A stretch of 64,000 nucleotides of DNA from Roseibium suaedae (GTDB lineage Bacteria > Pseudomonadota > Alphaproteobacteria > Rhizobiales > Stappiaceae), in the NCBI RefSeq assembly GCF_900142725.1, contig NZ_FRBW01000002.1, positions 834,710-898,709 of the forward strand, written 5' to 3'. A program made the translations under genes and the position numbers. Under the pieces are notes generated by a model. That model was not told the origin of the DNA. It did no database searches and saw only the letters and a list, made by a program, of their open reading frames with translations. Below, in pieces: positions 54,473-64,000 of the stretch (its first letter is position 1; the number at the start of each line of letters is the position of its first letter).

Positions 54473-54559
54473 GCCCTTTTCCAGGTGACACCTCCCCGTT
54501 TTCAGCTCCCAACGCGCCCTACGCTTGCTGCACTGCGGCAGCTCGCCGCACCATCTGGC

Positions 54560-54685
54560 AAAAGCGCTTTACCGTCCCCATCTCAGTCTTGTGGATGCAC
54601 ATCATCCTGCAAACCGGGATCCTCCCCCCAGTCCCGGCATGCAAATAGGGCCGGCGCGATCCTCCCAGGCGCCGGCCCATTTTTT
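54560..54685 (+). ncRNA. Second CCUCCC-loop small RNA candidate (AbcR2-like)
   Basis: Another compact structured element follows the first. Hairpin one is CCGGGA (54614-54619) / TCCCGG (54632-54637), with loop TCCTCCCCCCAG. Hairpin two, also the terminator, is a perfect 10-bp GGGCCGGCGC (54648-54657) / GCGCCGGCCC (54669-54678), with loop GATCCTCCCAG and a T6 tail. Both loops carry CCTCCC. Tandem AbcR1/AbcR2 pairs are known in Agrobacterium and Sinorhizobium. The 5' end is only a guess, and a further hairpin TGCGGC/GCCGCA at 54534-54550 might belong to it. Alternatively the hairpins could be the 3' end of the opposite gene, but the T tail is on the plus strand. Confidence 0.6.
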
Positions 54686-54719
54686 ATCCCATAGGTAAAC
54701 GGACCTCAGTCCACGATCA

Positions 54720-56219
54720 TCACTTTTGCTTGCCACCAGCAGGCACCAGCGGTGCGTTCGATTTGGAGAACAGATGGCTGACAAAGGTTGGCGTCACAGC
54801 TCCTCCACTTTGGGCATCCGTGTTGTGACATCCGAAGCAGCCATGCTGGAAAGCGGGCTTGATGCCTGGACCAACCTGCTGGTGATAGGTTTCCATGGTC
54901 GAATTGGCCAGGAGCAGTGAGCCGATCTGCTGGCCTGTGTCTCCCGGACTGGACGGCAAGGAGCCATCCTTCGTCCAGACAGCGCCAAGCTGGAAATAAT
55001 TCGCGCGGACATCCTTGCCGCCTGGGGCGTTTGTCAGCATGAAATCCACATTGGCATTCAGGGTGACGAGCTGGGTGTTGTTGCCCGCCGAACTTTCATC
55101 AGGCTCTCCACCCCAGGGATTGACCCTGTAGACGTCATTAGGCCGGATGCTGTTTCCAGGCGTTGCGACAAGATCCCCGTTTGCCGCAACCGTCATTTGA
55201 GAGACCAGCGCGCCTTCCCGACCTCCACTGGTCTGCATGAAGTTCCAGTTTCCTGCAGAATTGTAAGGCACCTTGACCGCTATCGGCGGCACGAACGGCG
55301 ACGGCTTCACGGAGATGTAGAAATCGTTGTCCGGCGCGTTGGAGCGATGCTCAAAGGACGCCCAGACAAGCTCGGAATGCCCCTGGACTGAACCAACCAC
55401 ATGCATGCCGACGAGCGCCAGTGTCTTCACCACCGTCGACGGCGTTCCGATGGTCCAGGTCGCATCTCCCACGTTGCCCTGATAATTCGGAACCTCCGCA
55501 TCCATGACAATGTAGTCGGAAATATCACCACTGACCTTGTCCGCCTCGATCCAGGAAGTCTTGAGCTCCATGGTCATCGCCTGGGAATCGGGAAGGATGG
55601 CCCCATGCTCAAGCGCATAATCAACGATTGGAGCCAGATCCTCCGCGGAGGCTGGAAACGGCGTGCTGTCAGGCAAATCGCCATTGGTCACGGCCGTGTT
55701 GAACCAGGCAAAGACATCATTTGCATGGACGCCGAAATAGACAACGGAACCATTGAGCGACAGAAGGCTGTCTCCTCCACCCGCCTGTCCGCCAGGCTGG
55801 ATCTCGTCAGACTTGGACGAGCGGAGGGAAAACTTGTTCACGCCGCTGCGCAGGCCAAGCAATGCCCCGTTTTGCGCATTGGATACGTAGTGCCCGTTTC
55901 CTTCCGCATCAATGAGCACATTGTAGAAGGCCGGAGAGTTCAGAATGATCTGGTTTCCCTTCGGCGAAGTGATCCAGAGAAACATCTGGTGCGCCCACTT
56001 GTAGAAGTCGCAAATGGAATTGTCCTTGGGAAAGGCCACGCTGTCGGCAAACTTGACCTGCCCGTTCGTTGCGATCACCCCATCCTGAAACCAGGACTGA
56101 AATTCCGCCGGACTGAGCGAACAGGACGCGACGGGATTATATTGCGCTTCGGCCTCTTGCCCAGCCAGAAACAATGCCACTGCAGCAGCAGTGGCTGCAA
56201 TTGCAGCTCTTGCACACAT
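54720..56219 (-). CDS. Unrecognised secreted protein with one C-terminal haem-binding CXXCH
   Basis: A 499-aa protein. The N-terminus is a Sec signal peptide (AAIAATAAAVALFLAGQEAEA, cleavage before QYNP). The body, about 430 residues, includes CDFYKWAHQMFLWITSPKGN and strands such as ALVGMHVVGSVQGHSELVWASFEHRS, with no domain I can name. CFGCH at residues 461-465 is a canonical c-type haem site, in a GCFGCHNTDAQSGG context typical of cytochrome c. Only one CXXCH is present. Function is unknown; periplasmic electron transfer or haem sensing are guesses. No cytochrome maturation or partner gene is adjacent. Confidence 0.62.
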   Translation of the reverse strand: MCARAAIAATAAAVALFLAGQEAEAQYNPVASCSLSPAEFQSWFQDGVIATNGQVKFADSVAFPKDNSICDFYKWAHQMFLWITSPKGNQIILNSPAFYNVLIDAEGNGHYVSNAQNGALLGLRSGVNKFSLRSSKSDEIQPGGQAGGGDSLLSLNGSVVYFGVHANDVFAWFNTAVTNGDLPDSTPFPASAEDLAPIVDYALEHGAILPDSQAMTMELKTSWIEADKVSGDISDYIVMDAEVPNYQGNVGDATWTIGTPSTVVKTLALVGMHVVGSVQGHSELVWASFEHRSNAPDNDFYISVKPSPFVPPIAVKVPYNSAGNWNFMQTSGGREGALVSQMTVAANGDLVATPGNSIRPNDVYRVNPWGGEPDESSAGNNTQLVTLNANVDFMLTNAPGGKDVRANYFQLGAVWTKDGSLPSSPGDTGQQIGSLLLANSTMETYHQQVGPGIKPAFQHGCFGCHNTDAQSGGAVTPTFVSHLFSKSNAPLVPAGGKQK

Positions 56220-56474
56220 GTCTTCCCCCTCAAGAAAATCAAATAACTAAAGTCAATCAGACATGTCATTTTCTGCCATATTTCCGGAATCAACAATAAA
56301 ATTAAATATTCAATCGCACTGACATTTAAATCAGTGTGCGGATATATGGAATTTTTTGGATAAATATTTACCCCATTTCGAACACGAAAGAATAATTGCG
56401 AACTTTCGGTAGATAAATAAAAGGCGAGGATCTCTCCCCGCCCGAGGTAAATGACAAACCCGCCAAGTTTGCCT

Positions 56475-56591
56475 GTCATCCCGGTTTGGTGCGTGAGTGC
56501 CAAGACCGGGATCCAGTATCCCGCGAGCAAATTCGTAGAAAAGAGAAGTTATTTCAATTGGTTACTGGATCCCCGCCTTCACGGGGATGAC
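56475..56591. repeat. Palindromic intergenic repeat (MITE-like)
   Basis: The element starts GTCATCCCGG and ends GGGGATGAC. Internally, CCGGGATCCAGTA on the left faces TACTGGATCCCCG on the right, so it has terminal and sub-terminal inverted repeats around a roughly 50-bp core. Elements with GTCATCCC ends are widespread in proteobacterial intergenic DNA. The rest of the 480-bp gap (56220-56701) is AT-rich, with no gene seen. Confidence 0.75.
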
Positions 56592-56701
56592 AACCGTTTT
56601 TCCTATGATCATAGGTCTTTTGGAACGGAGAGACTTTGCAAGCGGTCTGGAGCGAGGAGTTCTCCTCGCCCGATCCCTTTCGATCTGAAAGACACCGCCC
56701 C

Positions 56702-57670
56702 TCACATGAAAAGCTGTTCGCTCTCCATGCCCTTGTAGAGGCCGGCGACCTGTTCGGCATAACCATTGTAGAGCTGTGTGGGACGCACATCGCCGCCAAG
56801 AAGGGTCTCCTGGGCCTGGCTCCAGCGCGGATGCGGCACTTCCGGGTTCACATTCGCCCAGAACCCGTATTCGCTGGCCTGGATTGCTTCCCACATGCCG
56901 ATAGGCCGCTCCTTGACGAAAGAGATCTTCACCAGCGACTTGATGGACTTGAAGCCGTATTTCCACGGCAAGGCGAGACGCAGGGGCGCACCAAATTGCT
57001 TGGGCAAGGGCTTGCCGTAGACGCCCGTCACCAGGAAGGCGAGATCATTGGTGGCTTCAGCCATGGTCAGCCCTTCGACATAGGGCCAGGGATACCAGCC
57101 CTGTCGCTGTCCCGGGGCGACCTGGAGGTTCAAGAAGGTCTCGAAGCGCACATATTTGGCATCAGAGGTTGGCTCCGCGAGCTTCACAAGCTCAGCCAGT
57201 GGAAAGCCGGTCCAGGGCACAGCCATTGACCAGGTTTCGACGCAGCGGTGCCGGTAAAGCCGTTCTTCGAGGGGCATCTTGGCAAGCAGGTCGTCAATGT
57301 CGAGCGTCTGCTCCTTGGCAACCAAACCGTCAATGGTCACCGTCCAGGGGCGGATCGGCAGCTCCTGTGCCTTGCGGGCGATTTCCTTGTAGGTGCCGAA
57401 TTCGTAGAAATTGTTGTAATTCGCGGAGAAACGCTCATCGGTGACCGGTCGGTCCAGCGTGAACGCCTCGTTGCGCTTTGCCGGATAGAGATGCGCACTG
57501 GGATCGGCATCCTCGGCCAATGCAAGGCCTGCAGTTGCGAGAGGAAGTGCGGTTCCAGCAGCCAGCCCCCCGGCCATCCCGGCCAGAACCTTCCGGCGGT
57601 TCCAGAAAAGATCTTCAGGCGTTGCTTCCCGTTCCGGAATAAACCACGATTTCCTGCCAATGATGTTCAT
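56702..57670 (-). CDS. msrP: Protein-methionine-sulfoxide reductase catalytic subunit MsrP
   Basis: A 322-aa periplasmic molybdoenzyme (formerly YedY). The twin-arginine signal is NRRKVLAG (R25-R26), followed by a hydrophobic stretch GMAGGLAAGTALPLATAGLALA. The molybdopterin ligand is C143 in HRCVETWSMAVPW. Landmarks YNNFYEFGT, RQGWYPWPYVEGL and FGAPLRLALPWKYGFKSIK are all present. It repairs oxidised methionine in the periplasm. Its usual membrane partner MsrQ is not adjacent. I chose the ATG at 57670; a 9-residue extension is possible. Confidence 0.95.
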   Translation of the reverse strand: MNIIGRKSWFIPEREATPEDLFWNRRKVLAGMAGGLAAGTALPLATAGLALAEDADPSAHLYPAKRNEAFTLDRPVTDERFSANYNNFYEFGTYKEIARKAQELPIRPWTVTIDGLVAKEQTLDIDDLLAKMPLEERLYRHRCVETWSMAVPWTGFPLAELVKLAEPTSDAKYVRFETFLNLQVAPGQRQGWYPWPYVEGLTMAEATNDLAFLVTGVYGKPLPKQFGAPLRLALPWKYGFKSIKSLVKISFVKERPIGMWEAIQASEYGFWANVNPEVPHPRWSQAQETLLGGDVRPTQLYNGYAEQVAGLYKGMESEQLFM

Positions 57671-57784
57671 AAGGCACCTCCTGTTGCGCCATATCACTCC
57701 ATGGCAGCTTCAAGTGCAAATAAACCTGAGGTGAGCGGAAGTGAAGGCAAGCAGTCCGCTCAGAAAATCTGCTAGGCTTACCCC

Positions 57785-58213
57785 ATGTTTCACCCGCCCG
57801 CTTTTGCGCATTCTATCCGAGGACAGCACACCAGTTGCAGGAAGAGCCGGCCTTTGCAGGCCCCCAAGGCCTGGACGGACCATCAGACTAGAGGCCTATG
57901 CAAGCTGGTTCTTACCCTTCTTGTGACCCTGGCAGTGGCGCTCCTCACCGGTCCAGCCGTCTTTGCCCAGACCCAGCAGCTCCGTGGACTGCCGAGCGAT
58001 CCAAGATCAAACCTGCCCTCTCCGAGCCAGCAGCTTCGCTCCCTGCAATCCCAGCAGCTCAAGTCTTTGTCCGCACGCCAGAAGGCTGCAGAGGCCCAGC
58101 GCCGCCAGGATCATCTGCGCATGAACCAGACCCCGGCTGGCTGCGCCGCCAATCCAGCCGCTCCCGGATGCAACACCGACCGGCCCGACTACACAGGTGC
58201 GAAACCGCAATAA
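57785..58213 (+). CDS. Small hypothetical secreted Gln/Leu-rich protein
   Basis: A 142-aa protein with a long basic n-region and a signal-type hydrophobic segment (LVLTLLVTLAVALLTGPAVFA). The mature part is rich in Gln, Ser and Leu with repeated QQLRSLQSQQLKSLSARQ units and ends in a Cys pair (GCAANPAAPGC). It could form a coiled-coil or be a small envelope protein. I recognise no family. The start context is weak, and the true start may be later. Confidence 0.5.
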   Translation: MFHPPAFAHSIRGQHTSCRKSRPLQAPKAWTDHQTRGLCKLVLTLLVTLAVALLTGPAVFAQTQQLRGLPSDPRSNLPSPSQQLRSLQSQQLKSLSARQKAAEAQRRQDHLRMNQTPAGCAANPAAPGCNTDRPDYTGAKPQ

Positions 58214-58240
58214 CAGCGGGCTTTCAAACCGCAGACGCAG

Positions 58241-58270
58241 AAAAGGCCAGCCAAAGGCTGACCTTTTCCA
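58241..58270. terminator. Intrinsic terminator
   Basis: AAAAGG-C-CAGCC / GGCTG-A-CCTTTT with one mismatch and a 3-nt loop lies between convergent genes; it is bidirectional. Confidence 0.75.
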
Positions 58271-58297
58271 GATCCTATCGCGAGGCAGCCCAGCCGT

Positions 58298-58798
58298 TTA
58301 CTGGATCGGCTTCAGCGTCAGCTGGCTCACGCCGAGCGTGATGTTGGTTCCGGTCTGGCTCTCAACGCTCAACGGATTGAGCGCAATGGACTTGTCGAGA
58401 CCGCCGACGAGCACGTTGGCCTTCAGACCGGCGCCGACACTCGCACCGGCGGTGACGCCACCATAGTGGCCAGCCAGAGCACCGGGCTTCATGTCAGCAC
58501 TCAGGGCAAACACGCCCCAGATCAGGGTCGCCTGATTGGTCGTGCCGATATCCAGGCCGAATTCATCGACAGAACCGGAATAATATTCGACCGGAGCTCC
58601 GCTCACGGGCTGGTAGTTACAGCCAAGCGTTGCCTTGGAACCAATGATGAAATTACTTTCACCTTCCACGTTACAGGTCAGCTTGCCGATCTGCACACCC
58701 GGAGACTGCTCGTTCGCAAGGGCCGGTACCATCGATACAGACAAGGTTGCTGCAGTGGCTGCCATGAGGGAAACGGCAAGGGTTGCGGTGCGGTTCAT
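58298..58798 (-). CDS. DUF992 family secreted protein
   Basis: A 166-aa protein with a Sec signal (SLMAATAATLSVSMVPALA, cleavage before NEQSP). The mature region has GVQIGKLTCNVEGESNFIIGSKATLGCNYQP and GGVTAGASVGAGLKANVLVGG, the DUF992 pattern, with two Cys that could form a disulfide. The family is found mainly in Hyphomicrobiales; function is unknown. Confidence 0.85.
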   Translation of the reverse strand: MNRTATLAVSLMAATAATLSVSMVPALANEQSPGVQIGKLTCNVEGESNFIIGSKATLGCNYQPVSGAPVEYYSGSVDEFGLDIGTTNQATLIWGVFALSADMKPGALAGHYGGVTAGASVGAGLKANVLVGGLDKSIALNPLSVESQTGTNITLGVSQLTLKPIQ

Positions 58799-58993
58799 GA
58801 TGTCTCTCCTGAAGTCTCAGGTCGGAAATTTCTTTGTGAAGTCAACCTCTTGCCCGACCCGGAAGAAGCTGGCGGCTGACCGGTTCCTCACCCGTCAGCA
58901 TCACAAGGAAAACGGCTTTGCTCCCTGATGGTTCCAGCAATCCGGAATTTTTCTGTTCAGGATGGAGCACAGGCGCCTGACACCAGACACAAA

Positions 58994-59017
58994 AAAGGGC
59001 GGCCAGAGCCGCCCTTT
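58994..59017 (-). terminator. Terminator of aminotransferase gene
   Basis: AAAGGGCGGC / GCCGCCCTTT with a 4-nt loop, directly downstream of the minus-strand aminotransferase, with T-rich sequence after it on that strand. Confidence 0.85.
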
Positions 59018-59037
59018 CAAAGCCCTTGCAGGACCGG

Positions 59038-61526
<2,489 letters not shown>

Positions 61527-61962
61527 GCGGGAACCGAAGCTTCCTTGATTTTTGAGGGGACCGGGAACAACGCTGAGCGAGAAAAGCAAAGAAGCCGTGA
61601 ATCATTCCCGGCAATTTGAAAACACCCATGTGTTTCTCTGCCGTTTCTCCAGGTTTTCCACGCCCGCAATGGCTCCCGCCTCCCCGGCGGAGGGAATCGG
61701 CGTGGCTGAAGACCCCTCCTCCTCCGATCTTCACCTTCTGCGCATGTGGCAAACGGCCTCCCCGCCGAAACCGTTAAAAATCATGCTTAATCATTGGTCA
61801 CTAAAAAGGATCAAGTTGGAACGAATTTGAGCGGTTTTTGACGTCTGAAATTTCGGCCACAAAAGCGCCACGAAATGACACCTGAACCGCCTATATGCGG
61901 TCTATCAGGCGGCCCAATCCTCGCCGATCTTGAATGCATGAACATTCTTGGAGGGATGGAAC
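61527..61962. other. Intergenic region upstream of small membrane genes
   Basis: This 436-bp stretch is the shared upstream region of the PAS gene (minus) and a small gene (plus). It has an AT-rich segment at 61785-61860 and short C-rich runs, but no hairpin or clear -35/-10 pair was identified. No RNA gene recognised. Confidence 0.35.
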
Positions 61963-62241
61963 ATGACACAGGAACAGCACTACGGCAGTTACGCAGCAGC
62001 CTCTAGCCAGAACACGGACCGCAAGCTGGTCCGGGCGATGGGCTTTTCCGTCCTTGCCCTGACCGGCATCGCGATCGGGCTTTCCGGCACGCCGGACGCG
62101 CGGATGATCGGTCTGGTCGCCGCCTTCGCAGCCATGCTGACGGTCAGTGCCTGCCTTGGTTCCCGCCTCGCCAAGGGCTTCACCTCCCGCAAGGACATTG
62201 TCGGACGCCGCAGCGGCCTGAACCTGGAGACCTGGTCATGA
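61963..62241 (+). CDS. Small hypothetical membrane protein
   Basis: A 92-aa protein with two predicted membrane helices: AMGFSVLALTGIAIGLSG and MIGLVAAFAAMLTVSACLG, separated by a short polar loop. The start has GGAGGGA 8 nt upstream. It overlaps the next gene by 4 bp (ATGA), so both products are likely needed together. I recognise no family. Confidence 0.6.
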   Translation: MTQEQHYGSYAAASSQNTDRKLVRAMGFSVLALTGIAIGLSGTPDARMIGLVAAFAAMLTVSACLGSRLAKGFTSRKDIVGRRSGLNLETWS

Positions 62242-62534
62242 CCCCCGAAAAGATTGAAACTCCGGTGGAAGGCGGCATCAACACCGATGCGGTCCCGGCC
62301 ATCGCCCCGAAGAAGACCAAACGCCGGCAGGCCACCCCGATGCAGCGTGAGCTGTCGGAAGCCCGCCCGCTTCTGAGCGCAATTGCACTCGGGCTGATCT
62401 TCGCCCTGACGCTGACCCTGGCCGCCTCCCTGGCCCCGGACACCGTCGGCGCCAAGGGCGGCCGGATTTCGCAGCCTGCCTCGCCATCTCCGGCAACCAT
62501 GGCGCCTGCAACACCAGCCATCAAGACCTCGTGA
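62238..62534 (+). CDS. Small hypothetical protein with single membrane helix
   Basis: A 98-aa protein, translationally coupled to the gene before it. A basic N-terminal stretch (APKKTKRRQATPMQRELSEARP) precedes one membrane helix (LLSAIALGLIFALTLTLAASLA), then a Pro/Ala/Ser-rich tail. The basic side should stay in the cytoplasm. Family not recognised. Confidence 0.58.
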   Translation: MTPEKIETPVEGGINTDAVPAIAPKKTKRRQATPMQRELSEARPLLSAIALGLIFALTLTLAASLAPDTVGAKGGRISQPASPSPATMAPATPAIKTS

Positions 62535-62614
62535 AGACCTCCTGGCGCCCAAGTTTACGGCTAATTTTCCGGCCAGTCTTCCGGTCTCTCACACGCTCCT
62601 CCCCGGAAGACCAC

Positions 62615-62646
62615 AACCGGCCCGATCCCTGATCCGGGCCGGTTCG
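62615..62646 (+). terminator. Possible terminator
   Basis: AACCGGCCC (62615-62623) pairs with GGGCCGGTT (62636-62644), but the following tail is only weakly T-rich. Confidence 0.45.
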
Positions 62647-62798
62647 TGTGTTTCATGGAACCTCCCTTGTTCTCATGAGTTTTCCCTTGGTCTCAGCCGG
62701 AGCCTTCCTCCCTCCTCCATTCGCCCCGGCCAAGAGACCATTGCGAAACACCGCTTCCCGGCGGATAGTTAGCTTCAAAGTCAAAACGGGAGTTCTCC

Positions 62799-63209
62799 AT
62801 GGACATCGATCTCACCCTGTCCGCCGACACGATCCGCCTGTTTGCCCAGAAAGCCAGGTCCGTCAATGACGCCCTCGAGGATGGCTTTGACGACAGCAAT
62901 GATGGCGAGATCGAGTTTGACGAGGACACCCTGACCGACACCCACGCCCATGACGGCCTGGCAGAAGAAGAAAACGACGACATGACCGAAGAAGAGCTTC
63001 GGGAACTGATCGCCGATCTCAATGTCGATGAGGCCGCAGAGCTGGTTGCAGTGGTCTGGGTGGGACGCGGCGATTATGAAGCGGAAGACTTTCCGCAGGC
63101 CGTGGAAGATGCCAAGGACCGGGCAAATGCCTCAACGGCCAAATATCTCATGGGCATGCCGCTTCTGGCCGACCACATAGAAGCAGGTCTTGACGCTCTG
63201 GAGCTTTAA
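62799..63209 (+). CDS. DUF3775 family protein
   Basis: A 136-aa acidic protein starting MDIDLTLSADTIRLFAQKARSVNDALEDG with an acidic insert and MTEEELRELIADLNVDEAAELVAVVWVGRGDYEAEDF, the DUF3775 core. Function is unknown. It is near a small membrane ORF and DUF1624 gene but not overlapping either. Confidence 0.85.
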   Translation: MDIDLTLSADTIRLFAQKARSVNDALEDGFDDSNDGEIEFDEDTLTDTHAHDGLAEEENDDMTEEELRELIADLNVDEAAELVAVVWVGRGDYEAEDFPQAVEDAKDRANASTAKYLMGMPLLADHIEAGLDALEL

Positions 63210-63384
63210 GAGCCTGGCCCGCCCAATTCGACCGGATGCCCCCAAGCACCATTTCCGGTTGCGATTCGGGTTTCTTTGGAAAACGCCATAAAGAAACCAT
63301 TTACCATCTTTCCCTCGCCTCTCTTGTGCTCCACCCTGCGGTCTGCAGTTCGAAACCACTGGCGGAAACCATGGAGGAGTGATT

Positions 63385-63516
63385 GTGACGATGTTCCAGG
63401 ATCAATCCAAGCGTGACCCACTATCCCTCGAACAGCCTTCTCCCTGGCGCCTCTGCGCCCTCTTCTGCGGGGTTTGCACGGTTCTCGGCGTGTTGCTCGC
63501 AGCCTTCACGAGTTAG
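63385..63516 (+). CDS. Small single-span membrane protein (43 aa)
   Basis: A short open frame (GTG 63385 or ATG 63391) that encodes a polar N-terminus with DQSKRDPLSLEQPSPW and a hydrophobic helix LCALFCGVCTVLGVLLAAF, then stops. The Shine-Dalgarno AGGAG sits 5 nt before the GTG. Strong initiation context, a clear TM segment and placement between two genes on the same strand support it as real. No family is recognised. Confidence 0.5.
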   Translation: MTMFQDQSKRDPLSLEQPSPWRLCALFCGVCTVLGVLLAAFTS

Positions 63517-63585
63517 CTCAGCAGCTCTTTACGCGTTCCCTTTCAACGCCAGGGCTCTGCGGTCTCCCTTGGGAGAGTGTTTCAG

Positions 63586-64000
63586 ATGACATCCCGCAGA
63601 ATAGGCGTTCTGGACGCGGCCCGTGGCGCGGCGCTCGTGGCCATGGTGATCTATCACTTGTCCTGGGACCTGTCCTGGTTTGGCCATGTGGACTGGGCCG
63701 TCTCGTCAGATCCGGACTGGAAAGCCTTCGCCGCCTCCATTGCAGGAAGCTTCCTGTTCCTGTCAGGCATCGGGCTGGCGCTCGCCCATCGCAACGGTAT
63801 CCGCTGGCGGGCATTCTGGATCCGCGAGGCAAAGGTCGCCCTTGCGGCCTGCGCGGTCTCCCTGGCCACATGGTTTGCCTTTGGCGACAGTTTCGTCCGC
63901 TTCGGCATTCTTCATTCCATCGCCGCCAGCAGTCTCATTGCCCTGCCGTTTTTGCCGGCGCCCGCTTTCCTTTCGATTGCAGCGGCCGCTGTGATCGGCA
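63586..64000 (+). CDS. DUF1624 (heparan-alpha-glucosaminide N-acetyltransferase-like) membrane protein, truncated by window
   Basis: The first 138 residues are present; the gene continues past the right edge. The N-terminus MTSRRIGVLDAARGAALVAMVIYHLSWDLSWFG has the family pattern R-x2-x-LD-x-RG-A-x3-M-x-x-H, with the conserved His in the first membrane span. At least four spans are visible. The family transfers acetyl groups across a membrane in relatives; function in bacteria is largely unknown. Confidence 0.85.
   Translation, partial: MTSRRIGVLDAARGAALVAMVIYHLSWDLSWFGHVDWAVSSDPDWKAFAASIAGSFLFLSGIGLALAHRNGIRWRAFWIREAKVALAACAVSLATWFAFGDSFVRFGILHSIAASSLIALPFLPAPAFLSIAAAAVIG

Noticed and set aside
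61800..61840. Possible EcfG (GGAAC-N16/17-CGTT) promoter
   Set aside because: GGAAC is present, but the nearest CGT is 19 nt away, outside the accepted spacing.

Overview
The window looks like a piece of the main chromosome of a high-GC alphaproteobacterium of the Hyphomicrobiales. The protein set resembles Stappiaceae such as Roseibium/Labrenzia, but that name is an inference from gene content, not a database match. Support comes from the trxB-lsrB-AbcR-type sRNA synteny typical of Rhizobium relatives, DUF992 and DUF3775 proteins, clustered GANTC sites upstream of rpoD, and short mosaic intergenic repeats. No phage, transposase, CRISPR array or plasmid function was seen.

Positions 1-20.4 kb form a carbohydrate-catabolism island with two modules. 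Module A is a tight minus-strand operon of 12 genes (10101 down to the left edge): binding protein, two permeases and ATPase of an ABC sugar importer, an enolase-superfamily sugar-acid dehydratase, a RhaM/FucU-type mutarotase, a Gfo/Idh/MocA dehydrogenase, a MaoC-like protein, both halves of a split UxaA-type dehydratase, an SDR dehydrogenase and a FAH-family hydrolase. A lactonase (10301) is transcribed divergently. Together these encode nearly every step of a non-phosphorylative L-fucose/L-rhamnose-type pathway ending in pyruvate plus lactate. Module B (11.2-20.4 kb) is a glucuronide/oligosaccharide module: mannonate dehydratase, GntR/FadR-type regulator, GH2 beta-glucuronidase with the glucuronate-recognising N-x-K motif, and a TRAP binding protein on the minus strand. 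The TRAP permeases and a GH31 glycosidase lie on the plus strand, and FadR-like operators sit in the divergent promoter between the two arms.

Positions 20.5-36.3 kb are mixed: two GNAT enzymes, an unrecognised 629-aa protein with a lipoyl-like head and one membrane span, a CAU-anticodon tRNA, an AI-2E-family membrane protein, a SIMPL protein, a cytochrome b561, an unrecognised HTH protein, a covalent-flavin amine oxidase, an ArgP/ArgO-like pair, DoxX, an M20 amidohydrolase, a TonB-like DUF930 protein and an ArsR-SRPBCC pair with its own operator. Positions 36.3-49.5 kb are housekeeping: rpoD, dnaG, a YqeY protein, carA, carB and greA, with a MerR and an AraC regulator between carA and carB.

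Positions 49.6-64 kb hold an Lrp regulator, ELM1-like protein, trxB, lsrB, two predicted CCUCCC-loop small RNAs, an unrecognised secreted protein with one CXXCH motif, msrP, DUF992, aspartate aminotransferase, a PAS protein, several small membrane or hypothetical proteins, DUF3775 and the start of a DUF1624 membrane protein. The most interesting signal links distant parts of the window. The first small RNA (54338-54472) shares 13 consecutive bases (54363-54375) with the plus strand over the Shine-Dalgarno region of the ABC binding-protein gene (10106-10118), so it should pair perfectly with that mRNA. This is what an AbcR-type regulator of solute-binding proteins would be expected to do.
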